A DNA stretch of 64,000 bases from Robiginitomaculum sp. (GTDB lineage: Bacteria; Pseudomonadota; Alphaproteobacteria; Caulobacterales; Maricaulaceae): positions 1 to 64,000 of the forward strand of contig JAJFFO010000006.1 in the NCBI GenBank assembly GCA_021776615.1. The letters are read 5' to 3'. Every line of letters begins with the position of its first letter. Within the stretch, counting starts at the first letter, position 1. Of the stretch, positions 17,738 through 26,989 are shown piece after piece. Both the position numbers and the translations under genes were made by a program. The notes below the pieces were generated by a model, which saw only the letters and a list, made by a program, of their open reading frames with translations, was not told the DNA's origin and searched no databases.

Positions 17738-18418
17738 ATGTCACCATCCTCCCAACCCGCCGTTATTGCTTTTCGCCAAGTGAGCCTGACCCTGCCCGCC
17801 GCCACCGGCCCGGTCCATATTCTCAAAGATCTTGATATGCAGGTAATGCCCGGCGAAAGCGTCGCTATTGTCGGACCATCCGGGTCTGGCAAAACCTCGC
17901 TGATCTCGGTGGCGGCAGGGTTGGAGCGAGCCAGCAGCGGCGTAGTCGAATTACTCGGTGATGACATCAGCCAGCAAAACGAAGATGCCTTGGCGCGCCT
18001 GCGTCGTGGCCGGGTTGGCTTTGTGTTTCAATCTTTTCATTTGCTGCCCAATATGACGGCGCTGGAAAATGTCGCGGCCCCGCTGGAAATTATGAAAAAG
18101 GCCGACGCCATGGCCATTGCCCGTGACGCGCTAGAGCAAATGGGGCTGGCCGACCGGCTTACCCATTATCCGGCGCAGCTGTCCGGCGGTGAACGTCAAC
18201 GGGTGGCCGTGGCGCGGGCCTTGGCGGTCGAGCCAAAAATTGTGTTCGCTGATGAACCGACCGGCAATCTTGATACCAAAGCCGGTAAAATGGTTGCCGA
18301 TTTGATCTTTGATGAATGCGCCAAACAGGGGGCTGCTTTGGTTTTGGTGACCCATGATGCCGCTCTGGCGGCCCGGGCGGACCGTATCATCACCATGCAG
18401 GATGGGTACATCTTATGA
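17738..18418 (+). CDS. ybbA: ABC transporter ATP-binding protein (YbbA-like)
   Basis: A 226-residue ABC ATPase of the LolD/MacB group. Walker A is GPSGSGKTS, the Q-loop is GFVFQSFHLLPNMTALENV, the signature is LSGGERQR, Walker B is IVFADEPTG, and the H-loop is VTHDAAL. It energises the FtsX-type permease encoded next to it, with which it overlaps by ATGA. The complex probably moves or extracts something at the periplasmic face; the tesA neighbour suggests a lipid link, but the substrate is not established. Confidence 0.92.
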   Translation: MSPSSQPAVIAFRQVSLTLPAATGPVHILKDLDMQVMPGESVAIVGPSGSGKTSLISVAAGLERASSGVVELLGDDISQQNEDALARLRRGRVGFVFQSFHLLPNMTALENVAAPLEIMKKADAMAIARDALEQMGLADRLTHYPAQLSGGERQRVAVARALAVEPKIVFADEPTGNLDTKAGKMVADLIFDECAKQGAALVLVTHDAALAARADRIITMQDGYIL

Positions 18419-21021
18419 CGGTGCCCACAAAGCGATCCGACAAACACGCAGGTCGTCAATTGACAGATTTTTCTGTGGCCATGGGTTTTGCCCGGCGCGA
18501 ACTGCGCCATGGTGTGCGCGGCTTTGTTATTTTTCTCTCCTGTCTGGCCTTGGGCGTTGCCGCCATTGCCGCGGCAGGTTCGCTGGGCGAAACCTTTCGC
18601 CGCGGTATCGCCTTGCAATCCAGGGTGCTGCTGGGCGGCGATGTGGCGTTTACGCTTAATCAACGGCGCGCTACGGACGAGGAACACCAATGGATTGAAG
18701 CCTTGGGCGAAACCTCCACGGTTATTGGCCTACGCACCATGGCCGGTCCCAAAGATGCCCGGCGTCTGGTGCAATTGCGCGCGCTTGACGACGCCTACCC
18801 GCTGATTGGCACGGTGCAGATGCAAGACGGCTTTAATGTGCACCATGCGCTGGCGTTCAAGGACGGCCTGCCGGGCATTGCCATGACCGTGGATGGCCTT
18901 AGCGATTTGGGCGTGCAAATTGGCGATGTAATGCAAATCGGCGCGGGCGATGTTTATGTTGGTGGCGTTTTATTGGCCGAGCCGGACCGGCTTGGCATTG
19001 GCGGCGGCCTTGGCCAGCGCGTCTTAATTTCTGACGAAGGCCTGGAAAAATTGGGCCTGGCGGGTAATGGCGCGCTTTATCGCATCACCTATCGCGTGGT
19101 TTTGCCCGAAGGTGTTGACGCCAAAGAAACCGTGAAGCTAGCCGAAAAACGTTTTGAGGACGCGGGCTTTAACATTGCCGAGCGCGAAAGTGCGGCCAAC
19201 GGGCTTACCGGGCTCATCGGTCTGCTGGAAAGTTTTCTGGCGGTTGTCGGGCTTGCCGCTTTGGTTGCCGGTGGTTTGGGCGTGGCGCAGGCGGTAAATG
19301 CATTTTTGGACCAACGTCGCCCGGCCATTGCCACCTTAAAGGCTATGGGTGCTGACCAAAACCTCATTCGCCTTAGCTTTGGCATGCAATTGCTGGTGCT
19401 GGCTTTCGGTGGGTCGCTGATTGGCGTGGTTTTGGGGGCATTGGCTCCTTTTGGGGTGATGATGTGGGCTGGTGAAAACCTGCCTCTCCCGGCCGCATTT
19501 TCGCTATACCCGCTGCCGCTAATGGTGGCGTTGGCGCAAGGGTTGTTGGCGGCTGGCGTGTTCGCTCTGCCGGCGCTTGGCCGCGCCCGCGCGACACCGC
19601 CTGCGGCGCTGTACCGGGGTGCCATTGAAACCGTAAAATTTCGCGGCTGGAAGCGGTTTTTCACGCTAAAACGATTTTCCCTTGAGATCATTCTGGCGAT
19701 CGTGTGCGCCATTGGTTTTGCGGTGTTGGCGGTGCTGACCAGCCCGGCAAAATTCCTCACCATTGCCTTGTTGACGGGTTCCGGTCTGGCGTTTTTGTTA
19801 TTCATAGGCATGGCGCGCCTGTTAATGTTGTTTGCCCGTTTTATGGCCCGACGCACCAGCGGGCTTACCCGCATGGTGTTTGCAAGCCTTGGCGGGCCGG
19901 GTTCGGCGGCACGCACAGCGGGACCGGCACTGGGTCTTGGCTTTGCGCTTCTAAGCCTTGTGGTGTTGGTACAATCCAATCTGGTCAAACAAATCGGCGA
20001 AATTGCCCCCAAGACGGTTCCGTCTTTGGTGCTGACTCAGGTGCAGGCCGACGATACCCAAAGGCTCGATAGCGTATTGGCGCAAAATGGCCTGGATATT
20101 ACCGATGCGGATAAATATTTGCGCGGTGCTTTTCTCATCGGCCGTATTCACAGCCTCAATGGCGAAAAAATCGATATTGAAAAAGTCGCTCAGGGCGAAC
20201 GGTGGGTGGTCAATAATGAGATTAGCATGTCCATTATCGGAGCCGAGCCAAAAGACAATAATATTGTTGATGGTGTCTGGTGGTCGGCGGATTATAACGG
20301 ACCGCCGCTTATTGCGATTGAGGCTGATGCCGCCAAGGGCATGGGCGCGAAACCGGGCGATACGCTAACCATTCGGGTGCTTGGCCGGGATTTGGACGCA
20401 AAAATTGCCAATACACGCACCGTTGATTGGGGCGGGTTTGGTGCCAATTTTGCCGTGGTGTTTGCCCCCGGCGCGCTGGAGGCGGCCCGCCCGTCGCACA
20501 TCGCCATTGCCCGCGTTGATAAGGCACAAGAAGAAATATTGGCCCGCGTGGTCGGTGCGAATTTTCCGACCATTTCCATATTGCGCATACGCGAAGCTTT
20601 GGAAGCGGTGACTGAACTTTTCGCCGACGTATCGTTGGCCATAAGCGCGATAGCCTCTTTGGTGGCGCTGTCGGGTGCGCTGGTTTTATTGGGAGCGTTG
20701 GCTGCAGCAGCGCAAAGACGCCAGACCGAATTGGCGCTTCTCAAAACCCTTGGGGTAACCCGCCTCGGTGCGCTGGCAATGATGGCGGCCGAGTTTGCCT
20801 TGGCCGCCTTTGGGGCCGCATTTTTGGCGTTGGTGTTGGCGGGGCTGGCGGCCTATCCCATCGTTGTTAATCAGTTTGAAGCCAGTTGGGCGCCGGACTG
20901 GGTGGCGGCGTTTTCGATTATCGCCATTGCCGCGGGCATGGCCGGTATTGGCGGTTGGTTGGCCGGGCGTGCTGCGTTAAGTGCGCCGCCGGCACGAGCC
21001 TTGCGCGAAAGTCAGGTTTGA
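18415..21021 (+). CDS. ybbP: FtsX/MacB-type ABC transporter permease (YbbP-like)
   Basis: An 868-residue inner-membrane permease with ten or so helices. The N-terminal helix and periplasmic core (residues 30-265) are followed by a first FtsX domain (about 265-420), a middle pair of helices, a second periplasmic portion (about 540-740), and a C-terminal FtsX domain (about 740-860). ELALLKTLGVTRLGALAMM is a typical FtsX cytoplasmic loop. Its size and organisation match YbbP rather than LolC/E. Its start overlaps the ybbA stop. Confidence 0.92.
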   Translation: MTVPTKRSDKHAGRQLTDFSVAMGFARRELRHGVRGFVIFLSCLALGVAAIAAAGSLGETFRRGIALQSRVLLGGDVAFTLNQRRATDEEHQWIEALGETSTVIGLRTMAGPKDARRLVQLRALDDAYPLIGTVQMQDGFNVHHALAFKDGLPGIAMTVDGLSDLGVQIGDVMQIGAGDVYVGGVLLAEPDRLGIGGGLGQRVLISDEGLEKLGLAGNGALYRITYRVVLPEGVDAKETVKLAEKRFEDAGFNIAERESAANGLTGLIGLLESFLAVVGLAALVAGGLGVAQAVNAFLDQRRPAIATLKAMGADQNLIRLSFGMQLLVLAFGGSLIGVVLGALAPFGVMMWAGENLPLPAAFSLYPLPLMVALAQGLLAAGVFALPALGRARATPPAALYRGAIETVKFRGWKRFFTLKRFSLEIILAIVCAIGFAVLAVLTSPAKFLTIALLTGSGLAFLLFIGMARLLMLFARFMARRTSGLTRMVFASLGGPGSAARTAGPALGLGFALLSLVVLVQSNLVKQIGEIAPKTVPSLVLTQVQADDTQRLDSVLAQNGLDITDADKYLRGAFLIGRIHSLNGEKIDIEKVAQGERWVVNNEISMSIIGAEPKDNNIVDGVWWSADYNGPPLIAIEADAAKGMGAKPGDTLTIRVLGRDLDAKIANTRTVDWGGFGANFAVVFAPGALEAARPSHIAIARVDKAQEEILARVVGANFPTISILRIREALEAVTELFADVSLAISAIASLVALSGALVLLGALAAAAQRRQTELALLKTLGVTRLGALAMMAAEFALAAFGAAFLALVLAGLAAYPIVVNQFEASWAPDWVAAFSIIAIAAGMAGIGGWLAGRAALSAPPARALRESQV

Positions 21022-21095
21022 GGCCTTGAAAACCAATGCAAAAACGCTGATATTAAACACTAAGCCGTAAAAACGGCATAATGGAGATGAGATCA

Positions 21096-21812
21096 ATGAA
21101 CGACTTTAATCGCGCCATGGCCGGATCGAAGACACTGGACACGAGCGTGGACGCCGGTCTTCGCAGCTTCATGCTGGGCATTTACAATAATATGTCCATT
21201 GGCTTGGCGATTACCGGGCTGGTGGCTTTCTTTGCGTCACAAAGCCAGCCGCTAATGCAGCTTATCTTTAGCACGCCTTTGCGCTGGGTGGTGATGTTGG
21301 CCCCCCTCGGCTTTGTGTTTTATCTATCGATGAAAGTGATGAAGCTAAGCCCGGCCGCAGCTCGCGGATGGTTTTTCGCCTTTGCCGCGGTGATGGGGCT
21401 TTCCATCTCTTACATCTTCCTTATCTATACCGGCGGATCTATCGCTTCGACGTTTTTTGCCACGGCGGCAGCCTTTGGCGGCCTTAGTCTTTGGGGTTAT
21501 ACCACCAAGAAAAACCTCACCGGCATGGGCAGCTTTATGATGATGGGGCTGATCGGCCTGATTGTCGCTATGGTCATTAATATGTTCTTGCAATCCGCAG
21601 CACTGGATTTTGCGGTTTCGGCTATTGGTGTGTTGATCTTTGCCGGGCTTACCGCCTGGGATACCCAGCGCCTGAAACATTCCTATTATGACTTGGGCGG
21701 CAATGCTGAAATGGCTGGCCGGGTTTCGATCATGGGCGCGCTTAGCCTGTATTTGAACTTCCTCAATATGTTCCTCTTTTTGCTGCGCTTTATGGGCGTC
21801 GCCCGCGATTAA
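21096..21812 (+). CDS. Bax inhibitor-1/YccA family membrane protein
   Basis: A 238-residue protein with seven hydrophobic helices. Family marks are LRSFMLGIYNNMSIGLAITG at the start of the first helix, LWGYTTKKNLTGMGSFMMMG, and the C-terminal GLTAWDTQRLKHSYYD and GALSLYLNFLNMFLFLLRFMG. The aspartates near the C-terminus are those that gate calcium leak in a studied bacterial homologue. I place the start at 21096 (GGAG 9 bases before); two ATG codons upstream lie on top of that site. It is closed by a terminator. Confidence 0.92.
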   Translation: MNDFNRAMAGSKTLDTSVDAGLRSFMLGIYNNMSIGLAITGLVAFFASQSQPLMQLIFSTPLRWVVMLAPLGFVFYLSMKVMKLSPAAARGWFFAFAAVMGLSISYIFLIYTGGSIASTFFATAAAFGGLSLWGYTTKKNLTGMGSFMMMGLIGLIVAMVINMFLQSAALDFAVSAIGVLIFAGLTAWDTQRLKHSYYDLGGNAEMAGRVSIMGALSLYLNFLNMFLFLLRFMGVARD

Positions 21813-21840
21813 CCGGCATTAGGTTGAAACGAAAATGGCA

Positions 21841-21868
21841 AAACCCCGGTCTTCGTGCCGGGGTTTTT
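21841..21868 (+). terminator. Rho-independent terminator
   Basis: AAACCCCGG (21841-21849) pairs perfectly with CCGGGGTTT (21858-21866) around TCTTCGTG, followed by a T run to 21868. It ends the Bax inhibitor-1 gene transcript. Confidence 0.92.
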
Positions 21869-21929
21869 CATATGCTCGACAAAAACGAAATTGGTGACAG
21901 ACATCAATTTGGTGTGCTAACAGGCGCAG

Positions 21930-22148
21930 ATGAATAAATTTGGTAATAGTTTTTCCGGCTTGGCCGAATTGTCTTATGGCGATGGTGAGTTTCTCATCCT
22001 CAAGCCAGGGGCCTTTGTGAAGTGTGCCGAAACCGGCAAACAAATTCCGATTGATGAATTGCGCTATTGGAGTGTCGAACTGCAAGAGGCCTATATCACC
22101 AATCATGCGGCGGTGGTGCGCTGGCGCACCGTGCAAGGAAAACAATAA
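21930..22148 (+). CDS. DUF2093 domain protein
   Basis: A 72-residue protein. The stretch ILKPGAFVKCAETGKQIPID followed by ELRYWSVELQEAY is the hallmark of DUF2093, a small alphaproteobacterial family of unknown function. A CxxxG pattern suggests a strand-turn element rather than a zinc site. Its stop TAA overlaps the ATG of the M23 peptidase gene (TAATG), so both are co-translated. DUF2093 genes commonly lie close to lpxK/waaA clusters, as here. Confidence 0.88.
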   Translation: MNKFGNSFSGLAELSYGDGEFLILKPGAFVKCAETGKQIPIDELRYWSVELQEAYITNHAAVVRWRTVQGKQ

Positions 22149-22981
22149 TGCTGATCGGCGCGGTTCTGGCCCTTGCGGGATTTGTTGGTGGTGCCCCGGC
22201 ACATTTGCACTGCAAAGGCAGTTTCGAACAAGGTGCATTACTGGCTTGCCGCACCGCGCCGGGCACCAGATTATCGCTAAAAGACGGCGGTGAATTTTCG
22301 CAAGACGTGATTGCCGATGAGCAAGGTTTGGCGGTATTGGGGTTTTCGCGCGATGCGGCGGCGGAGCAAACCCTCACCGTGTGTAATGCGCAAAAAGCCT
22401 GCAAAGACCATGTTCTGGTACTGGCACCGCATGATTACAACATAGAGCGCATTGACGGCCTGCCGCCGGGTAAGGTCTCGAGCTTTACTCCTGCGCAATT
22501 GGACCATATCGGCAAAAGTAGTATTAAAAAGAAGGCCGCTTTCGCCGCCAAAATTAGCGCTAATGGCGTTGCCGCCGGATTTGCCGCGCCAGTGCAGGGC
22601 GCGCGCATTAGCGGGCTTTATGGTTCGCAACGGGTGCTGAATGGCGAGCCAAAACGGCCACATATGGGCATGGATTTTGCCGTGCCTGAAGGCACGTCCA
22701 TTGGCGCGCCCAGTGCTGGCATAGTGACGCTCGCCGACCCGGATTTATATTTTGAAGGCGGCACCGTGTTTCTTGATCATGGTCAGGGGCTGGTTAGCGT
22801 ATTTATGCATATGAGCGCCGTGGATGTGAAAGCCGGGCAGCATGTGGAAAAAGGTGAAGTGCTGGGCAAGGTCGGGGCAACGGGCCGGGCAACGGGACCG
22901 CATTTGCATTGGTCGTTAAAATGGCAAAACCGCTATTATGTTAATCCGCAAGCGGCGTTGGAACTGGAATTACCCAATTAA
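22148..22981 (+). CDS. Exported M23 family metallopeptidase (LytM domain)
   Basis: A 277-residue protein with an N-terminal signal segment (residues 1-16) and a C-terminal LytM/peptidase M23 domain. The zinc ligands are visible in RPHMGMDFAVPEG (HxxxD) and GPHLHWSLKW (HxH). FMHMSAVDVKAGQHVEKGEV is the usual strand set between them. It therefore probably cleaves peptidoglycan cross-links. The start at 22148 is fixed by the overlap with the DUF2093 stop; the frame is open 81 bases upstream inside that gene. Confidence 0.9.
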   Translation: MLIGAVLALAGFVGGAPAHLHCKGSFEQGALLACRTAPGTRLSLKDGGEFSQDVIADEQGLAVLGFSRDAAAEQTLTVCNAQKACKDHVLVLAPHDYNIERIDGLPPGKVSSFTPAQLDHIGKSSIKKKAAFAAKISANGVAAGFAAPVQGARISGLYGSQRVLNGEPKRPHMGMDFAVPEGTSIGAPSAGIVTLADPDLYFEGGTVFLDHGQGLVSVFMHMSAVDVKAGQHVEKGEVLGKVGATGRATGPHLHWSLKWQNRYYVNPQAALELELPN

Positions 22982-22989
22982 GCCATGAG

Positions 22990-23910
22990 CTAAGGTTTGG
23001 CTTTGCGATAGATCTCTTTCGGCCAACGCCGGTGCACCCAAAACCAATCTTGCGGATTGGCACGGATTTGTGCTTCCAAAAATTGATTAATCTTGGTCAC
23101 GGTCTTGGCAATGGCCAAGGTTTTGTTTTTATCGCGTGATGGCTTTATCGGCGAGTGGAAGGTCACTTCAAAACGCGCACCGGGCAAGCGCTTGACCGAT
23201 ACCGGCAAAAGCGGCGCGTCAAAGCGAATGGCCAGCCGGGCCGGGCCGGGAGCGGTTTTAAGGCTATGGCCGAAAAATGGCGCGTCTATGCCGCGGTTAA
23301 ATTTCTGGTCGTTCAAAAACGTCACCGTCTGCCCGGCTTTCATGGCCGATAACATTTCGCGGGCGCCGTCTTCGCCCTTGGCACTAAGCGCGGGAATGCC
23401 ATAGCCACGGCGGATGGCGTTAATGCGCTTATCGATATGCGGGTTATTGGCATGGCGATAGGACACCCGGGCATTAATCCCGCTTTGGCAAATTGCCGCG
23501 GCCATCACTTCCCAATTAGCAAAATGACCGGTGACAATAACCGCAGGTTTAGCGGACCCCGTGATCGCGTTGAGATGCTCAAGACCGCTTACCTTTACCC
23601 GCCCGTCTTGGTCATAAGGGCGCAATTCGCGTAAGTGCGGAAATTCCGCGCCCAGCCGCCCCAAATTATCCCAGGCGGCCATGGCCAAAGCGCGTGCGCC
23701 CGCATCGTCCAGTTCGGGAAATACCAGTTTGGCATTAATGAGAGCGGTTTGATGCGCCGGTAATAAAGGCCCCAACAGGCGCATCATTTTGCCGCCCAGC
23801 GCCGATGCCCGTTCAATCGGCAGCGCCGCAAACAAGGCCATAATGGCATCCCATGCCAAAGCCTCAATCCGCCAGCCGAGCCGAAGTAAAATTGATTTTT
23901 TCTTCTCCAT
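22990..23910 (-). CDS. lpxL: Lipid A late acyltransferase (LpxL/HtrB family)
   Basis: A 306-residue inner-membrane acyltransferase. The catalytic HFANWE (H-x4-E) lies near residue 130. FLNDQKFNRGIDAPFFG and the final NPQDWFWVHRRWPKE are strongly conserved in LpxL/LpxM. It transfers a secondary acyl chain onto Kdo-lipid A. GAGG six bases before the ATG at 23910 supports this start; a GTG at 23922 overlapping the lpxK stop as GTGA is the alternative. It is the last gene of the DUF374-waaA-lpxK-lpxL run. Confidence 0.92.
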   Translation of the reverse strand: MEKKKSILLRLGWRIEALAWDAIMALFAALPIERASALGGKMMRLLGPLLPAHQTALINAKLVFPELDDAGARALAMAAWDNLGRLGAEFPHLRELRPYDQDGRVKVSGLEHLNAITGSAKPAVIVTGHFANWEVMAAAICQSGINARVSYRHANNPHIDKRINAIRRGYGIPALSAKGEDGAREMLSAMKAGQTVTFLNDQKFNRGIDAPFFGHSLKTAPGPARLAIRFDAPLLPVSVKRLPGARFEVTFHSPIKPSRDKNKTLAIAKTVTKINQFLEAQIRANPQDWFWVHRRWPKEIYRKAKP

Positions 23911-23918
23911 GCCCATCC

Positions 23919-24905
23919 TCACGCCAGATCATTTTTTCTAAAGGGCGGTTTTTCCAGCACCGGTGCCAGCAATTGCATAACCGCTTTCCTGTCGGCAAAC
24001 CGCGCTTCCACCGGCCAGCCGATTATCCCCTCGCGCCATGCTTCGGGCAGGCGCACCAAATCCTTTTGCGTGGTGATCAATTGTGCATTCTCACCCTGCG
24101 CCCATGTCCGTAAATCGGCAATTTCACTGGCACTATAGACGTGGTGATCATTGAAGGAAATTTCCTGAACAAGCGCGGCATTTGTGGCCCGCAGTGCCGC
24201 AAAAAACTTCTCTGGTTGGCCAATGCCGGCAAAGGCAATCAATGGCCCTTCGGGCGGCGGTGTCGGGTTGTGCATAAGCGCTGACAGGGTCGGTATTTGC
24301 AGGTCTTTGGGCGCGGCCATATCGCCAAAGACAATGACGGCGTCGGCGCGGCGCAGGGCATGTTTTAGCGGCTCGCGCAACGGCCCGGCGGGAAACACTT
24401 TGCCATTGCCCGTATTGCCATGCACCAGAAAGCAAAAATCCTTGTGCAGATGCGGGTTTTGAAATCCGTCATCCATGATGATGACATTGACGTCCAAGGC
24501 TGCCAGCGCCGCCGCCCCGGCCCTGCGGTCGCGCGCGACCATGGTTGGCGCAAACCGGGCCAGCAATAATGCTTCATCGCCGACGTCACGCGCCGTGTGT
24601 ACTGCCAGATCTACCGCCACCGGACCGCGCATTTTGCCGCCATAGCCGCGGGTTAAAAACGACGGACGGTAGCCGCTATCGTTCAACACGCTGGCCAAGG
24701 CTATGCACAACGGCGTTTTGCCAGTGCCGCCCATGCTGACATTGCCAACGCATAATACTGGCATTTCAGCGCGCATGGGCTTGGTGGCGCGGTGTCGCCA
24801 ACGGCCAGCAGCGCTCACTACCCAGGAAAGCGGGGTTAGCAATGCACGAGCTAAGGGGGCGCTGGCGGGACCGTAATTATGGTGCCAAAATTCAGGTGGA
24901 CGCAT
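23919..24905 (-). CDS. lpxK: Tetraacyldisaccharide 4'-kinase
   Basis: A 328-residue membrane-associated kinase that phosphorylates the 4' position of the lipid A disaccharide. The P-loop is VGNVSMGGTGKTPLCIA at about 51-67. IIMDDGFQNPHL is the conserved catalytic and nucleotide-binding segment. The hydrophobic N-terminal region LARALLTPLSWVVSAAG is the membrane-binding helix. GAGGGGGG just upstream sets the ATG at 24905; a TTG at 24920 would sit before that site. It overlaps the 3' end of waaA by 14 bases. Confidence 0.95.
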   Translation of the reverse strand: MRPPEFWHHNYGPASAPLARALLTPLSWVVSAAGRWRHRATKPMRAEMPVLCVGNVSMGGTGKTPLCIALASVLNDSGYRPSFLTRGYGGKMRGPVAVDLAVHTARDVGDEALLLARFAPTMVARDRRAGAAALAALDVNVIIMDDGFQNPHLHKDFCFLVHGNTGNGKVFPAGPLREPLKHALRRADAVIVFGDMAAPKDLQIPTLSALMHNPTPPPEGPLIAFAGIGQPEKFFAALRATNAALVQEISFNDHHVYSASEIADLRTWAQGENAQLITTQKDLVRLPEAWREGIIGWPVEARFADRKAVMQLLAPVLEKPPFRKNDLA

Positions 24906-26199
24906 TATCCCCCCTCTCAAGCAGCGGCAATATGCCCACCAGTGTGGTTTTCATTGGTGCGTCGGCTTGGGCTTGCACGATTTTAAAGGCGGCGTTGGTC
25001 ATGGCTTGTGCACCGGCAGGGTTTTTCCACAAGCGCGTAACGTCATCGGAAATTTCATCAGCATTGCTGGCTAATTTTGCGCCACCCTTGGCCATAAGGG
25101 CCGTATACAGCGCCGCAAAGCTGGCATGGTGCGGCCCGGTTAGGATAGGGGTTCGCAATTTGGCGGCCTCTATGGGGTTATGCCCGGCAAAGTCGGGCGA
25201 TAAGGAACCGCCGATAAATACCGGGCCGCCAAGGCGCAGCCATAGCCCCATTTCGCCAATGCTGTCGCCAATATAAACTTGGGTGTTTGGGCTAAGGGGG
25301 CCAGCGCTATGCAAAACGCCAATAAGGCCGTGCGCAGCACACAAAGCGGCAATGTTGGCGGCGCGTTCTGGGTGGCGTGGCACCAGAATCATCAGGGCGT
25401 CTTTTTGTTGTGCGCAAATGCTGGCGTGGGCGGCAAGCATAATGTCGTCCTCGCCCTTATGGGTGGAAACCGCCAGCCAAACCGGCCGGTTGGTGATGGT
25501 GGATTTCAGGCGCGTCAGCACCGCCGCATCGGCCTGCGGCGCGGGCGCACCAAGTTTTAAATTGCCAGCGCGAATGATCTTTTGTGCAGCCATGGATTGC
25601 AGGCCATTTGCCGTGGCGGCATCTGCTGCGCCAATCCATGAAAATGCGGATAATAAACGCGCGGCGGCCATTGGTGCGCGCTGCCATTGGCGCAAGGAGC
25701 GTGCATTCATGCGGGCATTGACCAAGGCCAATTTGGTACCGTTTTTGTGCGCGCGTAGAATCAAATTTGGCCAAATTTCCGATTCAATAAACACGCCCAA
25801 TTCCGGACGCCAATGGTCGATAAACCGGCGCGCATATTGCGGACAATCGAGGGGGATATAGTGATGGCGCGCATAGGTGCTTTTCCCGCTAAGGCGCTTG
25901 GTAATCAAGGCGGCGGACGTGACGGTGCCGCTGGTCAGCAAAAATTGCGTATCTGGATGTGTTTCGTGCAAAGTCTGCATCAGGCCAAGCGCAATCTCTG
26001 CCTCGCCGACACTGGCCCCGTGTAACCACACCAATTTGCCATCGGGGCGCACAAGGTCGGTTAGCCCCAAGCGTTGGTCCAAGCCCGCCGCGTCTTCTTT
26101 GCCTTTTTTGGCGCGTGCTTTCAGCCAAAGTTTTGCCAATGGCGACAGCGCCCCGGTCAGCAGGCGATAGGCGGTAAGACTAAGCGGCAAAAAATTCAT
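24892..26199 (-). CDS. waaA: 3-deoxy-D-manno-octulosonic acid transferase
   Basis: A 435-residue GT30 enzyme that adds Kdo to lipid IVA using CMP-Kdo at the inner leaflet. The N-terminal anchor is followed by WLHGASVGEAEIALGL, whose glutamate is the family's catalytic base. ESEIWPNLILRAHKNG and VPRHPERAANIAALC lie further on, and GGSLSPDFAGHNPIEAA is the C-terminal nucleotide-sugar site. The ATG at 26199 overlaps the upstream DUF374 stop as ATGA. Confidence 0.95.
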   Translation of the reverse strand: MNFLPLSLTAYRLLTGALSPLAKLWLKARAKKGKEDAAGLDQRLGLTDLVRPDGKLVWLHGASVGEAEIALGLMQTLHETHPDTQFLLTSGTVTSAALITKRLSGKSTYARHHYIPLDCPQYARRFIDHWRPELGVFIESEIWPNLILRAHKNGTKLALVNARMNARSLRQWQRAPMAAARLLSAFSWIGAADAATANGLQSMAAQKIIRAGNLKLGAPAPQADAAVLTRLKSTITNRPVWLAVSTHKGEDDIMLAAHASICAQQKDALMILVPRHPERAANIAALCAAHGLIGVLHSAGPLSPNTQVYIGDSIGEMGLWLRLGGPVFIGGSLSPDFAGHNPIEAAKLRTPILTGPHHASFAALYTALMAKGGAKLASNADEISDDVTRLWKNPAGAQAMTNAAFKIVQAQADAPMKTTLVGILPLLERGDNAST

Positions 26200-26909
26200 G
26201 ACGCAGTTTCGCTCGCATGGTGTCCGCACGCAATATCCGCTTCCTCGGTGCCGCCCCGCAATAAGCTCTCCAGCATTGCCCGCTTTTCTTCCAGCACTGC
26301 CGCGTCGGCGTCAGCGGGTACAATGATCGGGCCTTTCCAGACGATCACTCCACGTCCGAAAGGCAAAGGCAGCAAAAACCTATCCCAGGTGCCAAATACT
26401 TTGCGCCATCTTGTTGACCAGGAAAGGCATAATATTGGCGCGCCGGTAAGCTTGGCCAGCCGAATGGCGCCCTCGCTGGCGTGCATTGCCGGGCCGCGTG
26501 GGCCATCGGGCGTGATCGCCATGCAGCCGCCATTTTTGACATGCTGCGCCATCTGTCGAAACGCCGCACTGCCGCCTTTATCCTTGGTTTTTTTCAAATT
26601 TTTGCCAGAGCCCCGCACTACTTGCGCCCCCAGGCGCGCGGTCGCTCGGGCAATAAAAGCCCCATCCGGCGAATTGGAGATTAAAAATGCTGGCGGCTGT
26701 TTATCCATGGGCCAGCTGGCAATGCTCATCAAAACTCGGCCATGCCACATGGCCCCGATAACGCCTTTACCGCCTTGCCATATTGGCTCGGCATTATCGG
26801 CCCCGCGCACGTCCCACCGTGTGGTGGCTTTGACCAAACGCACATAGCCAACCAGCAGCGCCGCCAGCATGGATTGTAAAAATGGGGACCGGAACCAGTG
26901 TTTTAGCAT
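26196..26909 (-). CDS. DUF374 lysophospholipid acyltransferase-like protein
   Basis: About 237 residues. AMWHGRVLMS is the DUF374 counterpart of the acyltransferase HX4D region, and MAITPDGPRGPAMHASEGAI is its hallmark second motif. The N-terminal helix LQSMLAALLVGYVRLVKAT anchors it in the membrane. The family is linked to lipid A modification in some alphaproteobacteria. I place the start at 26909 (GGGCGAG just upstream). The frame is open to 27011, which would run over the start of the divergent phosphatase gene. First gene of the waaA-lpxK-lpxL run. Confidence 0.88.
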   Translation of the reverse strand: MLKHWFRSPFLQSMLAALLVGYVRLVKATTRWDVRGADNAEPIWQGGKGVIGAMWHGRVLMSIASWPMDKQPPAFLISNSPDGAFIARATARLGAQVVRGSGKNLKKTKDKGGSAAFRQMAQHVKNGGCMAITPDGPRGPAMHASEGAIRLAKLTGAPILCLSWSTRWRKVFGTWDRFLLPLPFGRGVIVWKGPIIVPADADAAVLEEKRAMLESLLRGGTEEADIACGHHASETAS

Positions 26910-26989
26910 CTCGCCCAATTGGTTAGCATGGAAAAAAGCGCGTGCGCAGGTTATGACACATTTTACTATTGATAGAAGACGGAACTTCC

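Noticed and set aside
19089-20012. Long minus-strand open frame inside the ybbP-like gene
   Set aside because: Composition (Ser/Thr/Pro/Arg-rich) is that of a shadow frame, without a start site or homology features.
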